Part shown: one piece after another, positions 7,370 to 17,400 of the stretch
Position numbering within the stretch: the first letter of the stretch is position 1
How the letters are laid out: every line of letters starts with the position of its first letter
NCBI GenBank assembly: GCA_018700655.1
Contig: JABIUG010000356.1
Coordinates: 1-32,168, forward strand
Direction of reading: 5' to 3'
Length of the DNA stretch: 32,168 nt
DNA from: Rhodospirillaceae bacterium
GTDB lineage: Bacteria; Pseudomonadota; Alphaproteobacteria; SP197
The notes under the pieces: generated by a model
What the model saw: the letters and a program-made list of their open reading frames with translations, nothing else
Told to the model about the DNA's origin: nothing
Database searches by the model: none
Made by a program: the position numbers and the translations under genes

Positions 7370-8497
7370 GTGAGCGCTGACGCAGATCTTCTGACGACGC
7401 CCCTGAATGACCTGCACCGCGAGCTCGGTGCCCGCATGGTGCCTTTTGCCGGCTATGCCATGCCGGTGCAGTACCCCGCCGGTATCCTTGAGGAACACAA
7501 ACACGCCCGGACCCAAGCGGGACTGTTCGATGTCTCCCACATGGGCCAGGTGCGAATCACCGCCAAGGGCGGCGCACCGCTCGACGATGCCGCGGCGGCG
7601 CTTGAGCGCCTGGTGCCGGCCGATATGCGCAACCTCAAGCCGGGACGCCAGCGCTATACCCAGTTCACCAATGCCGGGGGCGGCATTCTCGATGACCTGA
7701 TGGTGAACTGCATGGGCGATCACCTCTACATGGTGGTCAATGCCGGGACCAAGGGCGACGACATCGCACTGCTGCAGGCTGGGATCGGCGATACCTGCGA
7801 GATAGAAGTGCTGGAATCGCGAGCCCTGGTCGCGTTGCAGGGCCCCAAAGCAGTTGCCGTCCTTGCCCGGCTGATCCCAGAGGTCGCACAACTTTCGTTC
7901 ATGCAGGCCGCGACCTGGACACTTGATGGCGAGCGCCTGCTGATCAGCCGCTCGGGTTACACCGGCGAGGATGGCTGCGAGATTTCCGTGCCCGGCCATG
8001 CGGCCGAAGCCTTTGTGCGCCGGTTGCTCGGCGAGGACGAGGTTGCACCCGTGGGGCTTGGCGCGCGTGACAGTCTGCGCCTGGAAGCCGGTCTGTGCCT
8101 CTATGGCCACGACATCGACACGACCACGACGCCGGTCGAGGCCGGTTTGACCTGGTCGATCCAGAAGCGCCGCCGCGAGGAAGGCGGTTTTCCCGGCGCC
8201 GACATTATCCAGAGACAGATAACCGAGGGGCCGCCCAGGCGTCGCGTCGGGTTGAAGCCCGAAGGCGGGGCGCCGGTGCGTGAAGGTGCCGCGATCCGCG
8301 AGCCCGGTGGCGAGGCCATCGGCGTCGTCACCAGTGGTGGTTTTGGCGCAACGGTCGGCGGGCCGGTGGCGATGGGTTATGTAAGAAACGATCTGGCGGC
8401 GCCTGGTACGGCGCTGGAACTGGATTTGCGGGGCAAGGGTGTGGCTGCGGAAGTGGTGGCAATGCCCTTTGTTCCACCGGGATTTCACAGAAAATAG
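7370..8497 (+). CDS. gcvT: Aminomethyltransferase, glycine cleavage system T protein
   Basis: The T protein moves the aminomethyl group from lipoyl-H protein to tetrahydrofolate, releasing ammonia. The 375-residue product shows the standard N-terminus TPLNDLHRELGARMVPFAGYAMPVQY, then AGLFDVSHMGQV, the folate-binding VVNAGTKGDDIALL region, SRSGYTGEDGCEI, GLGARDSLRLEAGLCLYGHDID and a C-terminal GYV segment. The track start at 7346 is a TTG without a ribosome site. I choose GTG at 7370 with GGAGGA six bases upstream. It is the first gene of the riboswitch-controlled gcv operon; gcvH follows after 26 bases. Confidence 0.96.
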   Translation: MSADADLLTTPLNDLHRELGARMVPFAGYAMPVQYPAGILEEHKHARTQAGLFDVSHMGQVRITAKGGAPLDDAAAALERLVPADMRNLKPGRQRYTQFTNAGGGILDDLMVNCMGDHLYMVVNAGTKGDDIALLQAGIGDTCEIEVLESRALVALQGPKAVAVLARLIPEVAQLSFMQAATWTLDGERLLISRSGYTGEDGCEISVPGHAAEAFVRRLLGEDEVAPVGLGARDSLRLEAGLCLYGHDIDTTTTPVEAGLTWSIQKRRREEGGFPGADIIQRQITEGPPRRRVGLKPEGGAPVREGAAIREPGGEAIGVVTSGGFGATVGGPVAMGYVRNDLAAPGTALELDLRGKGVAAEVVAMPFVPPGFHRK

Positions 8498-8523
8498 AGC
8501 AACGGCTCAAGGGAGGCCTAACA

Positions 8524-8901
8524 ATGAGCGACAGGCTTTACAGCAAGGACCATGAATGGATCGAGATGGACGGCGATATTGCGACCGTGGGCATCTCTGA
8601 ACACGCGCAGGAGCAATTGGGCGATGTCGTGTTCGTCGAATTGCCTGATATCGGGCGCAGTCTCTCGCAGAACGAAGAGGCCGGTGTCGTCGAGTCGGTC
8701 AAGGCGGCGAGCGAGCTCTACGCGCCGCTTGCCGGTGAGATTGTCGAGGTCAACGAGACCCTGGTCGATGACCCGGCCCAGGTGAATGCTGACCCATACG
8801 GCAATGGCTGGTTCATGCGGGTCCGCATCGACGACACCGGGCAACTCGATGGCTTGATGGATGAGGAAGCCTATCAGGAGTTTCTTGCGGAGCTTGAGTG
8901 A
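8524..8901 (+). CDS. gcvH: Glycine cleavage system H protein
   Basis: This 125-residue lipoyl carrier protein shuttles the aminomethyl group from the P protein to the T protein. The lipoylation site is Lys60 in [15 protein letters not shown]. The N-terminal [39 protein letters not shown] and C-terminal NPYG-like [13 protein letters not shown] stretches are typical. The ATG has an AGGGAGG site. Its stop TGA overlaps the start of gcvPA in TGATG. The dihydrolipoamide dehydrogenase (L protein) gene is not in this window, as is usual because it is shared with 2-oxoacid dehydrogenases. Confidence 0.97.
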   Translation: MSDRLYSKDHEWIEMDGDIATVGISEHAQEQLGDVVFVELPDIGRSLSQNEEAGVVESVKAASELYAPLAGEIVEVNETLVDDPAQVNADPYGNGWFMRVRIDDTGQLDGLMDEEAYQEFLAELE

Positions 8902-10247
8902 TGCGATATCTGCCCCAGACCGATGCCGACCGTGCCGAGATGCTTGCGCTGATCGGGGCTGCCAGCATTGACGATCTTTATGTCGATGTGCCGCGTTCGG
9001 CCTGGCTTGATGGGCCGGTGGATCTGCCGCCCCATCAGGGTGAGCTGCAGGTCGAACGTGCGATGGCTGCGATGGCCGGGAAGAACCTGCATGGCGGCAA
9101 TGCACCGTTTTTTGTCGGTTGCGGCGCCTATCGCCACCACGTCCCGGCTTCGGTCGATGCCCTGATCCAGCGCGGCGAGTTCCTCACCTCCTACACCCCC
9201 TACCAGCCCGAGGTGAGCCAGGGCACGTTGCAGATGCTGTTTGAGTTCCAGACCATGGTCGCGATGCTGACCGGGATGGATGTCGCCAATGCCTCGATGT
9301 ACGACGGCGCATCCGGGACGGCAGAGGCGGTGCTGATGGCCAACCGGTCCACGCGTCGCCATCGTGCGGTGCTCTCGGGCGGTCTTCATCCCCATTACCG
9401 CGAGGCGGTCGAGACCTATGCACGTTATGGCGATTTTGAGATCGCCAGCCAGACGCTTGTTCCAGACGGCGTCGAAGATCTCGCCTCCCTGATTGATGAT
9501 TCCACGAGTTGTGTGGTCGTCCAGACGCCCGACATCATGGGCCGCCTGCATGATTTGCGTGGGCTCGCCGAGGCGTGCCATGCGGCGGGCGCGTTGCTGG
9601 TTGTCGTTGTGACCGAGATCGTCTCGCTCGGACTTGTGCGTTCGCCGGGCGACATGGGTGCCGACATCGTGGTCTGCGAGGGCCAGTCGATCGGCAACCC
9701 GATGGGTTTTGGCGGGCCCTATCTCGGGCTCTTTGCGACACGCGACAAATACGTGCGCCAGATGCCCGGGCGCCTGGTCGGCGAGACCGCCGATTCCGAC
9801 GGCAAGCGCGGTTATGTGCTCACGCTTTCAACCCGTGAACAGCATATCCGCCGCGAAAAGGCGACCAGCAACATCTGCACCAATTCCGGTTTGTGCGCGC
9901 TGGCATTCACAATTCATCTCGCGCTGCTGGGCGAGGCCGGGATGATGCGGCTGGCCCGGCTCAATCACGAAGCAGCGCAACGCACGGCCGAGCGACTCGC
10001 GACGATCGACGGCGTTACGGTGCTCAACGAAAGTTATTTCAACGAGTTCACGGTTCGACTTTCGCGACCGGCAGCAGACGTGATCGATGCCCTGGTTGAA
10101 CGCGGTGTGCTCGGCGGTGTGCCGATTTCACGTTTTGAGCCCGATAACGGAGAACTGGCGGATCTGATGGTCGTCGCCGCGACAGAAATGACCACGGTCG
10201 AGGAGATTGATGCCCTGGGCAACGCTCTTGCGGAGGTTCTGTCATGA
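8901..10247 (+). CDS. gcvPA: Glycine dehydrogenase (decarboxylating) subunit 1
   Basis: This is the N-terminal half of the split glycine-cleavage P protein, pairing with GcvPB to decarboxylate glycine using PLP. The 448-residue product has the family segments [80 protein letters not shown] and [20 protein letters not shown]. The track begins at GTG 8898. I prefer ATG at 8901, which forms a TGATG junction with the gcvH stop and has GGAG eight bases upstream. The C-terminus overlaps gcvPB by four bases (ATGA), so the two subunits are likely made in equal amounts. Confidence 0.96.
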   Translation: MRYLPQTDADRAEMLALIGAASIDDLYVDVPRSAWLDGPVDLPPHQGELQVERAMAAMAGKNLHGGNAPFFVGCGAYRHHVPASVDALIQRGEFLTSYTPYQPEVSQGTLQMLFEFQTMVAMLTGMDVANASMYDGASGTAEAVLMANRSTRRHRAVLSGGLHPHYREAVETYARYGDFEIASQTLVPDGVEDLASLIDDSTSCVVVQTPDIMGRLHDLRGLAEACHAAGALLVVVVTEIVSLGLVRSPGDMGADIVVCEGQSIGNPMGFGGPYLGLFATRDKYVRQMPGRLVGETADSDGKRGYVLTLSTREQHIRREKATSNICTNSGLCALAFTIHLALLGEAGMMRLARLNHEAAQRTAERLATIDGVTVLNESYFNEFTVRLSRPAADVIDALVERGVLGGVPISRFEPDNGELADLMVVAATEMTTVEEIDALGNALAEVLS

Positions 10248-11746
10248 CCATGGTGACCTCTTCGGGCCATCGCGGCCTTGTCATGGATGAACCACTGTTG
10301 TTTGAGCAGAGCGCCGAAGGCCGCACCGGAGTCGATCTGGAAGCGCCCGAAGGCCGCCCCTTGAAACTGGGCGGGCTGGAGCGCGAAGCCCCGATCGGCC
10401 TGCCCGGTCTTTCCGAGCCCCAGGTCGTGCGTCACTACACCCGCCTCTCACAGAAAAACTATGCGATCGATGCCGGGTTTTACCCGTTGGGTTCCTGCAC
10501 GATGAAACATAATCCCCGGCTCAACGAAAAGGTCGTGCGGATGCCCGGGTTCGCGATGGCGCACCCGATGCAGCCCCAGCAGACCGTACAGGGTTGTCTG
10601 GAGCTGATTTCGACCCTAGCGCACTGGCTGACAACCATGACCGGTATGCCCGGCGTTGCGATGTCGCCCGCCGCCGGTGCCCATGGCGAGCTCGCCGGGC
10701 TGATGACGATCCGTGCCGCACTGACGGACCGTGGCGATGCGCGCAAGCGCGTGCTGGTGCCCGAATCGGCCCACGGAACCAACCCGGCTACAGCGGCCCT
10801 GTGCGATTACAAGGTCGAGTCGATCCCGGCCAACGAACGCGGCCGGATTGATATCGAGGCGCTCAAGGAAGCGCTCGATGAGGATGTCGCCGCCCTGATG
10901 CTGACCAACCCCAACACCTGCGGCCTGTTCGAAGATGAGGTCGTTGAAGTCGCCAGGCTGGTCCATGACGCCGGTGCGTTTTTCTATGCTGATGGCGCCA
11001 ACTTCAACGCCATTGTCGGGCGGGTACGTCCGGGCGACCTGGGTGTCGATGCCATGCACATCAACCTCCACAAGACATTCTCCACACCCCATGGCGGCGG
11101 CGGGCCGGGCAGTGGCCCGGTGGTGCTTTCGGAACCATTGTTGCCGTTCGCGCCGCTTCCCTATGTCGTCGTCGATGGCGAGGGCTGGCGTCTGGTCGAA
11201 CATGACGACACCGGCAAGTCATTCGGGCGGCTGCGCAGCTTTCACGGCCAGATGGGCATGTTCGTGCGTGCCCTTGCCTACATGATGAGCCATGGCTCGG
11301 ACGGTCTGCGCCAGGTCGCAGAGGATGCCGTGCTCAACGCCAACTATATCATGGCCAGGTTGAAGGGCGCTTATAACGCCCCTTTCCCGGGGCCCTGCAT
11401 GCACGAGTGCCTGTTCGACGACCATTCACTGAAAGATACCGGGGTCAGCACGCTTGATCTGGCCAAGGCCATGATCGACGAGGGTTTCCACCCGATGACG
11501 ATGTATTTCCCGCTGGTCGTTCACGGCGCGATGCTGATCGAGCCGACCGAGACCGAAAGCCGCCAGAGCCTCGACCTCTTCTGCGACAGCATGCTGCACC
11601 TGATGGAACGGGCCAAGGCGGGTGACGCCGAATGGTTCCACAATGCGCCTTATCTGGCGCCCTGGAGCCGTCTGGACGAAACCGCAGCCGCGCGCCGTCC
11701 GGTGCTGACCTGGAAACCCGCAGCAGAGACCAACCGGGCAGTTTGA
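10244..11746 (+). CDS. gcvPB: Glycine dehydrogenase (decarboxylating) subunit 2
   Basis: This is the PLP-binding half of the split P protein. The 500-residue product carries the Schiff-base lysine at residue 277 in [21 protein letters not shown]. It also has [42 protein letters not shown] and a conserved C-terminus with EPTETES and PVLTWKP. The start is the ATG of the ATGA overlap with gcvPA. A second ATG two codons later is also possible. It is the last gene of the gcv operon, followed by a hairpin terminator before the convergent F0 operon. Confidence 0.97.
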   Translation: MTMVTSSGHRGLVMDEPLLFEQSAEGRTGVDLEAPEGRPLKLGGLEREAPIGLPGLSEPQVVRHYTRLSQKNYAIDAGFYPLGSCTMKHNPRLNEKVVRMPGFAMAHPMQPQQTVQGCLELISTLAHWLTTMTGMPGVAMSPAAGAHGELAGLMTIRAALTDRGDARKRVLVPESAHGTNPATAALCDYKVESIPANERGRIDIEALKEALDEDVAALMLTNPNTCGLFEDEVVEVARLVHDAGAFFYADGANFNAIVGRVRPGDLGVDAMHINLHKTFSTPHGGGGPGSGPVVLSEPLLPFAPLPYVVVDGEGWRLVEHDDTGKSFGRLRSFHGQMGMFVRALAYMMSHGSDGLRQVAEDAVLNANYIMARLKGAYNAPFPGPCMHECLFDDHSLKDTGVSTLDLAKAMIDEGFHPMTMYFPLVVHGAMLIEPTETESRQSLDLFCDSMLHLMERAKAGDAEWFHNAPYLAPWSRLDETAAARRPVLTWKPAAETNRAV

Positions 11747-11767
11747 CAGCCCGAACAGCGGACAAAG

Positions 11768-11802
11768 AAAAGGGCGCCCGCGTTGCCGCGAAGCGCCCCC
11801 TT
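11768..11802. terminator. Bidirectional-type terminator between gcvPB and the b-subunit gene
   Basis: AAAAGGGCGC (11768-11777) pairs imperfectly with GCGCCCCCTT (11793-11802) across a 15-base loop that can itself pair (CGCG repeats). A-rich sequence on the left and T-rich sequence on the right fit termination in both directions between convergent operons. Confidence 0.6.
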
Positions 11803-11827
11803 CGTTCCGGTGCCCCCCGGAGTAGTT

Positions 11828-12319
11828 TCAGTGCAGGCGTTTGCCGATTTCGCTGATCGCGTCCTCGACCAGCTTGGCCTGTTCGGCCTCGCCGATCTTG
11901 TCGTCGAGCAGCTTGCGGGTTGCCTTCAATGCCAGTTCGACAGCGGCCGAGCGAACTTCGCGTACGGCATCTGATTCGGCCTGGCCGATCCGGTCGAGCG
12001 CCAACTGGCGGCGACGTGAGACCTGGTGTTCGAGTTCTTCGGCGGCACGGCGCGACAGGCGTTCGGCCTCTTCGCGGGCATGAGCCACGATGCCTTCGGC
12101 TTCCTTCTCGGCCTCGCGCTGCTTGCGTTCGTAGGATGCCAGGAGCTCCTGGGCTTCCTCACGAAGTTGGCGGGCGTGGTCGAGTTCGTCGGCAATCTTC
12201 TGGCTGCGGGCATCAAGGCCGCCCACGATCATCTTCGACGCCGGCTTCCAGGCAATGCCGATAGCGATGAAGAAGGCAATCGCGACCCAGAATGCGGGAT
12301 CGTTGATGTATGCGTCCAT
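11828..12319 (-). CDS. atpF: F0F1 ATP synthase subunit b
   Basis: This 163-residue peripheral-stalk subunit has one N-terminal membrane helix (PAFWVAIAFFIAIGIAW), followed by a long charged, Ala/Glu/Arg-rich coiled coil that dimerises and reaches to F1. Motifs such as LDARSQKIADELDHARQLREEAQELLASYERKQREAEKEAE are typical of alphaproteobacterial b. It is the last of the five F0 genes. The ATG start is two bases after the b' stop and has a GAGAGG site. A b/b' heterodimer is expected because two different b-type genes are adjacent. Confidence 0.93.
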   Translation of the reverse strand: MDAYINDPAFWVAIAFFIAIGIAWKPASKMIVGGLDARSQKIADELDHARQLREEAQELLASYERKQREAEKEAEGIVAHAREEAERLSRRAAEELEHQVSRRRQLALDRIGQAESDAVREVRSAAVELALKATRKLLDDKIGEAEQAKLVEDAISEIGKRLH

Positions 12320-12321
12320 GA

Positions 12322-12807
12322 TCAGGCCTCTCTCGCCGCGGCGACCGCACGGGCGACGTCGTCGTCGCTGACATCGACACCGATCAGCTTGGAGGTTGCC
12401 TCACGCGCTGCATCGGCTGCCATGGTGGTCAGATTGTCCATGGCATCGGACTTTGCAGCGGTGATCGAACGCTGGGCTTCCTCGATCTGGCCGGCGATTT
12501 CGCCATCCAGTTCGTGGTTGCGTGCTTCAGCGGCCTTGGAACCGGCCACAGCCGCTTCGGCGATTGCGCCGTGCGCAGCCGAACGGGCACCGACCAGGGA
12601 AGCTTCATAGGCTTCCAGGGCAGCATCGGCGTTCGACTTTGCTTTTTCGGCCGCGTCGAGATCTGTCTCGATCTTCTCCTTGCGCTCCGCCAGGATCCCG
12701 CCGATGCGGGGCAGGGCGAAAAACGCCATCACCAGATAAAGGGTGATGAAGCAGACGGCGAGCCAGAAGAACTGCGGCAGAAAGTGCCAGAACTCTAACT
12801 GAGGCAT
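12322..12807 (-). CDS. atpX: F0F1 ATP synthase subunit b' (second b-type subunit)
   Basis: The 161-residue protein has an N-terminal membrane helix (FWHFLPQFFWLAVCFITLYLVMAFFALPRIGGIL) followed by a coiled coil beginning ERKEKIETDLDAAEKAK, the usual form of b' in alphaproteobacteria and photosynthetic bacteria. The Pro-Arg-Ile after the helix is a family feature. The track ORF over-extends. ATG at 12807, with AGGAAGG about ten bases upstream, gives the correct N-terminus. It is also called atpG or atpF2 in some genomes; which of the two adjacent genes is b and which b' follows the conserved order c-b'-b. Confidence 0.9.
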   Translation of the reverse strand: MPQLEFWHFLPQFFWLAVCFITLYLVMAFFALPRIGGILAERKEKIETDLDAAEKAKSNADAALEAYEASLVGARSAAHGAIAEAAVAGSKAAEARNHELDGEIAGQIEEAQRSITAAKSDAMDNLTTMAADAAREATSKLIGVDVSDDDVARAVAAAREA

Positions 12808-12872
12808 GGGCTTCGAGCCTTCCTGTTCAAAAAGACGATGCGCCGCTCCGGGGGTCCGGAACGGCGCGGCGA

Positions 12873-13100
12873 TCAGAACACGAAGAGTAGAAGAAGTGCG
12901 ATCAGCAGGGCGTAGAGCGCAACAGCTTCGACCAGCGCAAAGCCGATCCACATGAAGCCCTGTACGTTGCCCGCCGCGGCCGGGTTACGGCCAACCGATG
13001 AAATCATCGACGCGAAGATGTTGCCGATACCGGCACCAACTCCACCCAGGCCGATCACTGCCAGACCGGCACCAATGAGCTTTGCAGCTTCAGCTTCCAT
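12873..13100 (-). CDS. atpE: F0F1 ATP synthase subunit c
   Basis: This 75-residue proteolipid forms the proton-carrying rotor ring. It has two membrane helices: a glycine-rich first helix (AGLAVIGLGGVGAGIGNIFAS) and a second helix with the essential carboxylate Glu58 in GFALVEAVALYALLIALLLLF. The polar loop is R38-N39-P40. Glu58 is followed by Ala and the first helix lacks the sodium-coordinating Gln, so proton coupling is expected. The ATG at 13100 is preceded by GAGAGGA. The track ORF start at 13334 is an over-extension into atpB. Confidence 0.95.
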   Translation of the reverse strand: MEAEAAKLIGAGLAVIGLGGVGAGIGNIFASMISSVGRNPAAAGNVQGFMWIGFALVEAVALYALLIALLLLFVF

Positions 13101-13164
13101 GACCAAATGTCCTCTCTTCTTGCTTAACGAGATTCTCGTGTGACGACCGGATGGCCGCCGGTGA

Positions 13165-13926
13165 TTAGTGCATTTCCAGTGCGTCGTGCAGGTAGATGCA
13201 GCTAAGGACTGCAAAGACGTAGGCCTGCAGGAACGCAATGGCGAATTCCAGAATGGTGAGACCCACCACGGCAGCCATCGGGATGGCGCCGGGGATGATG
13301 TAGAAGGCGCCCAGCGGAGCAATGAAACCCGCAAAGACCTTCAGCATGGTGTGACCTGCCGTCAGGTTTGCGAACAGTCGCAAACCGAGGCTTACCGGGC
13401 GGATCAGGTAGCTCAGCACCTCGATGGGGATGACCAGAGGTGCAAGGAAGCCGGGAACGCCGGTGGGCAGGAAAAAGCCGAAGAAACCGATGCCGTGTTT
13501 CATAAAGCCGATGATCGTGACACCGATGAAAACGACAAACGCGAGGCCGAAGGTGACGACGATCTGGCTCGTCACGGTAAAGCTGTAGGGCAGCATGCCC
13601 AGCATGTTGCAGGCCAGAATGAACATGAACAGCGTGAAAACGAACGGGAAATAGGCCCGGCCGTCACTGCCGACATTGTCGCGAATCATGTTGGCGATGA
13701 ATTCGTAGGTGACTTCCACGAGCGACTGCATGCGGCCAGGCACCATCGCGCGCTTGCCGACAAACAGCGTGGTGAAGGCGATGACCAGAATGGTCGCCGC
13801 GAACATCCACAACGCCGCGTTGGTAATATGCAGTTCAAGGCCGCCGATGTTGATATCGACGAACTTCTCGACTGTGAACTGATAAAGCGGGCCGTGCCCG
13901 CCATCGCCTTGGGATTCAGTCGCCAC
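13165..13926 (-). CDS. atpB: F0F1 ATP synthase subunit a
   Basis: The membrane stator of the proton channel. The 253-residue protein is strongly hydrophobic with five or more membrane spans. It contains the essential arginine region RPVSLGLRLFANLTAGHTML and the C-terminal AFLQAYVFAVLSCIYLHDALEMH. The N-terminus GPLYQFTVEKFVDINIGGLELHITNAALWMF is typical for alphaproteobacteria. The track start at 13986 is inside atpI. I choose GTG at 13926 because it begins where family similarity begins; it overlaps the end of atpI by 11 bases. Confidence 0.94.
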   Translation of the reverse strand: MATESQGDGGHGPLYQFTVEKFVDINIGGLELHITNAALWMFAATILVIAFTTLFVGKRAMVPGRMQSLVEVTYEFIANMIRDNVGSDGRAYFPFVFTLFMFILACNMLGMLPYSFTVTSQIVVTFGLAFVVFIGVTIIGFMKHGIGFFGFFLPTGVPGFLAPLVIPIEVLSYLIRPVSLGLRLFANLTAGHTMLKVFAGFIAPLGAFYIIPGAIPMAAVVGLTILEFAIAFLQAYVFAVLSCIYLHDALEMH

Positions 13927-14272
13927 GCGTCGTCCCGTCCTTCTTGCCACTCTTCGGATCGCGAAGCGATCCGTGGGAAAATCCACTCACGGTCTTGTAG
14001 ACATTGATGAACCCGGCCCCCATGCCCATGACCAGAAAGATCATGATGAACAGGGGCGCGGTGCCCAACTCGCCGTCAATCCAGATACCCAGAAAAACAG
14101 ACACGCCCAACGCCGCAACCATCTCAACCGCCAGACGGATGGCCATGCCGTAACCGGATGCCATCGCACGTTTCTGGGCATCGGGCCGGTTGGCGGCCTG
14201 TTCCCGTTCGCGTGCTGCTGCAATCCGCTTCTGCAAATCGGAAAGATCAGGCGGATGGTCTTTTTTGGTCAT
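13916..14272 (-). CDS. atpI: AtpI-type ATP synthase assembly protein
   Basis: The 118-residue protein has a charged N-terminal half (LSDLQKRIAAAREREQAAN) and two membrane helices (AIRLAVEMVAALGVSVFLGIWIDGELG and LFIMIFLVMGMGAGFINVYKTV). This is the pattern of AtpI/AtpZ-type proteins, which help c-ring assembly and possibly ion supply. The position directly upstream of atpB is standard. It starts with ATG, follows the operon promoter, and overlaps atpB at its 3' end. Confidence 0.9.
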   Translation of the reverse strand: MTKKDHPPDLSDLQKRIAAAREREQAANRPDAQKRAMASGYGMAIRLAVEMVAALGVSVFLGIWIDGELGTAPLFIMIFLVMGMGAGFINVYKTVSGFSHGSLRDPKSGKKDGTTRGD

Positions 14273-14329
14273 GACCCCCGCTCTCCCGTCATGCGCGGCG
14301 CCCCCAAATCCGGGCGATAGAGCGCGCGA

Positions 14330-14358
14330 ACCATACGGACGGCCCCATGGCGTGTCAA
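14330..14358 (-). promoter_or_regulatory. Strong sigma-70-type promoter of the F0 operon
   Basis: On the minus strand TTGACA (14353-14358) is a perfect -35 box, followed by 17 bases and TATGGT (14330-14335). This gives a leader of roughly 50 bases before atpI. The -35 box lies inside a palindrome CGTGTC-CTT-GACACG (14351-14365), which could be an operator or a transcript hairpin. Confidence 0.6.
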
Positions 14359-14418
14359 GGACACGGGGCGACTCTTTCCAGGTCTAATTTTTTGTTATAT
14401 TTCAGATAGTTAGTCGCA

Positions 14419-17400
14419 TCATGCCATAGCGCGCAGTTGCTCCGCCGCGTCAAGGTCGACAGAGACCAGCTGAGAGACGCCAGGCTCACTCATCGTGACG
14501 CCGAAAAGCCGATCCATGCGTGCCATGGTGAGGCGATGATGGGTGATTACCAGGAAACGGGTGTCGCCGTTGTTGGCAAACTCGTCGAGCAGGTCGCAGA
14601 AACGGTCGACATTGGCGTCGTCGAGCGGGGCGTCGACCTCATCAAGCACGCAGACCGGTGCCGGGTTGGTCAGGAACAGGGCAAAGATCAGCGCCATGGC
14701 GGTCAGCGCTTGTTCACCGCCCGACAGCAGCGAAAGAATCTGCATCTTCTTGCCCGAGGGACTGGCTTCGATCTCGAGCCCGGCTTCCAGGGGGTCGTCC
14801 GAATCGACCATCGAGAGGCGGGCATGACCGCCGAACAGGCGTTTGTAGAGACGCTGGAAATGTTCGTTGATTTCCCGGAAGGCGGTCAGCAGCCGTTCGC
14901 GACCTTCGCGGTTGAGTTCGCCGATTCCTGTGCGCAGGCGTGCGATTGCAGCTTCCAGGTCTTCACGTTCCGAGAGCATGACCGAAAGCTGTTCATCGAC
15001 CTCCTGGGCCTCGATCTCGGCACGCAGGTTGACCGGACCCATGTTCTCGCGTTCACGCACGACACGGCCGAACTTCTGCTCCAGGTCTTCGGCGTCGGAG
15101 AGTTTGTCGTGATCGGTCACGATTTCTGTCAGGGCTTCGGGGGCGCATTCCAGACGCTCGTTGATCTGGCGTGTTATCTCGGTTGCCGCCTGGCGTGATT
15201 GTTCGACGGCGCCTTCGCGGCGGGCCCGCTCCTCACGACGATCCGAAAGGGCGGCATCGGCCTGGCGCAGATTGCGATCGCACTGGGCCTGGACTGTCTC
15301 GGCCGCTGCGCGCTCGTCGGCTGCGGCGCGGCGGACCGCTTCGGACGCTTCAAGGCGTTCGGCAAGCCCAAGGCGCTGGGCTTCAATGCGCGCCGGCTTT
15401 TCTTCCATGTCGGCCGATTCGGCCTGGCCGGCGGCCAACCGTGTTTCCAGATTGGTAATGCGTTCCTGTGCGCCACCTGCGCGGCCCTGCCAGGACTGGC
15501 GCTCACCCGCGAGCGCGGCCAGACGCCGGGTTCGGAACTCTGCCTCGCGATGGAGGCGATCATGCTCGCCCTGACGCCGCGAAAGTTCGGCACGCTGGGC
15601 ATTAAGCTCGTCGCGCAGTGCTTCCAGCCCGTCACCGGCCTCAGCCGGGGGCATATCAGCATGCTGCTGGCGTACCTGACCCATCGCCAGCGCCAGTTCG
15701 CCGCGTTCGGTTGCGACGCGCTCGGCCATGGCGGCCAGATCCTTGCGCCGTGCCTCGGCGGCCTGGGTCCGGCTTTCTTCGTTGCGCAGTCCTTCGCGGG
15801 CATGGGCCAGCGTTTCGGCTGCCGCATCAGCGGTCGCCCTTGCCGTGTTTTCGGTGCGCATCGATTCTGCCAAGGCTTCGGCTGCCGCTGCGAGCGCCTG
15901 CTGGGCCGTGTCGTTGATCTGCGATGCGTTCTCGATTTCCTGGCCCAGGGCATCAAGCCTGGTGCGTTGCGCCAGCCGCGCGGCTGCACCGCTCTTGGCG
16001 TCGTTGACGACAAAACCATCCCAGCGCCACAGGCGGCCCGAACGGCTGACGAGGCGTTGCCCGGGTCGAAGCTGGCGCGAGAGTTCACCACCCCTATCAT
16101 CGTCAACCACGCCGACCTGGGTCAGGCGGTGGGCAAGCTCCGGGGGAGCAGCGACATGGGTGGAAAGCGCTTCGACGCCCTGGGGCAGGGCCGGTGCGTC
16201 GCCATAGGGCGGCAACAGGGTCCAGCCGGTCGGGCCGTCACGGCCAACCGGTGCATCGATATCATCGCCCAGGGCAACACCCAGGGCGGTCTCATAACCA
16301 TCGGCGACACGCAGGGCATCGAGCACCGGTGCACCGTCATGGCTGCTGCGCGCGACCAGAGCGGCCAGCGCATCACGTTCGGCTTTCAGTCCGGTCAGTT
16401 TGGCGTCGGTGTCGCGCGCCCTGGCGCGGCAAGCCTCTTCGGCTTCGCGTTTTGCGCGCTGGTCGTTCTGTGCTGCGGCGAAGGCTTCACGTGCTGCTTC
16501 GATCGCTTCGACGGCCTGGCTCTCTTCGCGGCGCAGGCGGTCGAGCGAGTCTGAGTCGTCGAGGCCAAGGTTGAGTTGGCCGCGTTCGGCTTCGATGTCG
16601 CCGGCCTGATGGTCGAGCCTGCCGATCCGGGTGTCGAGATCGGCAATGCGCGCTTCCAGCGCCTGGCGCCGCGCAGTGCGTGCGGCGCGTTCTTCAGCCA
16701 GCGCGGTGACGCGGCTTTCCAGCTCCGACACGGCCGTGCGCATTTCGTCTGAGGCGGCCTGTGCCATGGCGACGGCTTCAGCCTCGCCTTCGCGCTGCTG
16801 GGTGAGCTGGGTTTCTTCCCGCTCGAGTTCGGCCAGGGCACGGGTGGCATCTTCGGCCAGGGTGCGTTCGCGCTCGAGGTCGGCGCCCAACTGATTCAGC
16901 CGTTCGGCGATCTCGCGACGCTGCTCGTTGAACCGGCGTTCCTCTGCTTCCAACGCGACCCTTGCGACATTGAGCTCGTTGAGTGCTGTGCCGGCCTGGG
17001 TCTCGGCTTCGCGCAGGGGCGGCAGGGCTTCGGCTGCTTCGGCCTGGGCCGTGGTGGTCTGGGCGACGACCCGCGTCGCTTCGGCTGCTTCGGCCTCGAT
17101 CACCGTCAGGGCCCCGGCACAGATGGCGACTGCGGACTGGGCATCCTGCCAGCGGCGCAGGAGCCAGCGTGATTCGGCTTCACGAATACGGTCGCTCAAC
17201 CGACGATAACGTTGGGCCTGGCGTGCCTGGCGCTGGAGATTGGCGAGCTGGCCTTCGAGCCCGCCGACCACGTCGCCAAGCCGTTCCAGATTGGTTTCGG
17301 CCGCCCGCAGGCGCAATTCGGCTTCATGCCGGCGCGATTGCAGGCCGGCGATCCCGGCGGCTTCTTCAAGCAGATGGCGCCTGGCGGCCGGCTTCGAGCG

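Noticed and set aside
15199-16554. 451-residue plus-strand ORF inside smc
   Set aside because: It is antisense to the SMC coiled coil. Repetitive Ala/Glu/Arg codons leave long open frames on the other strand.
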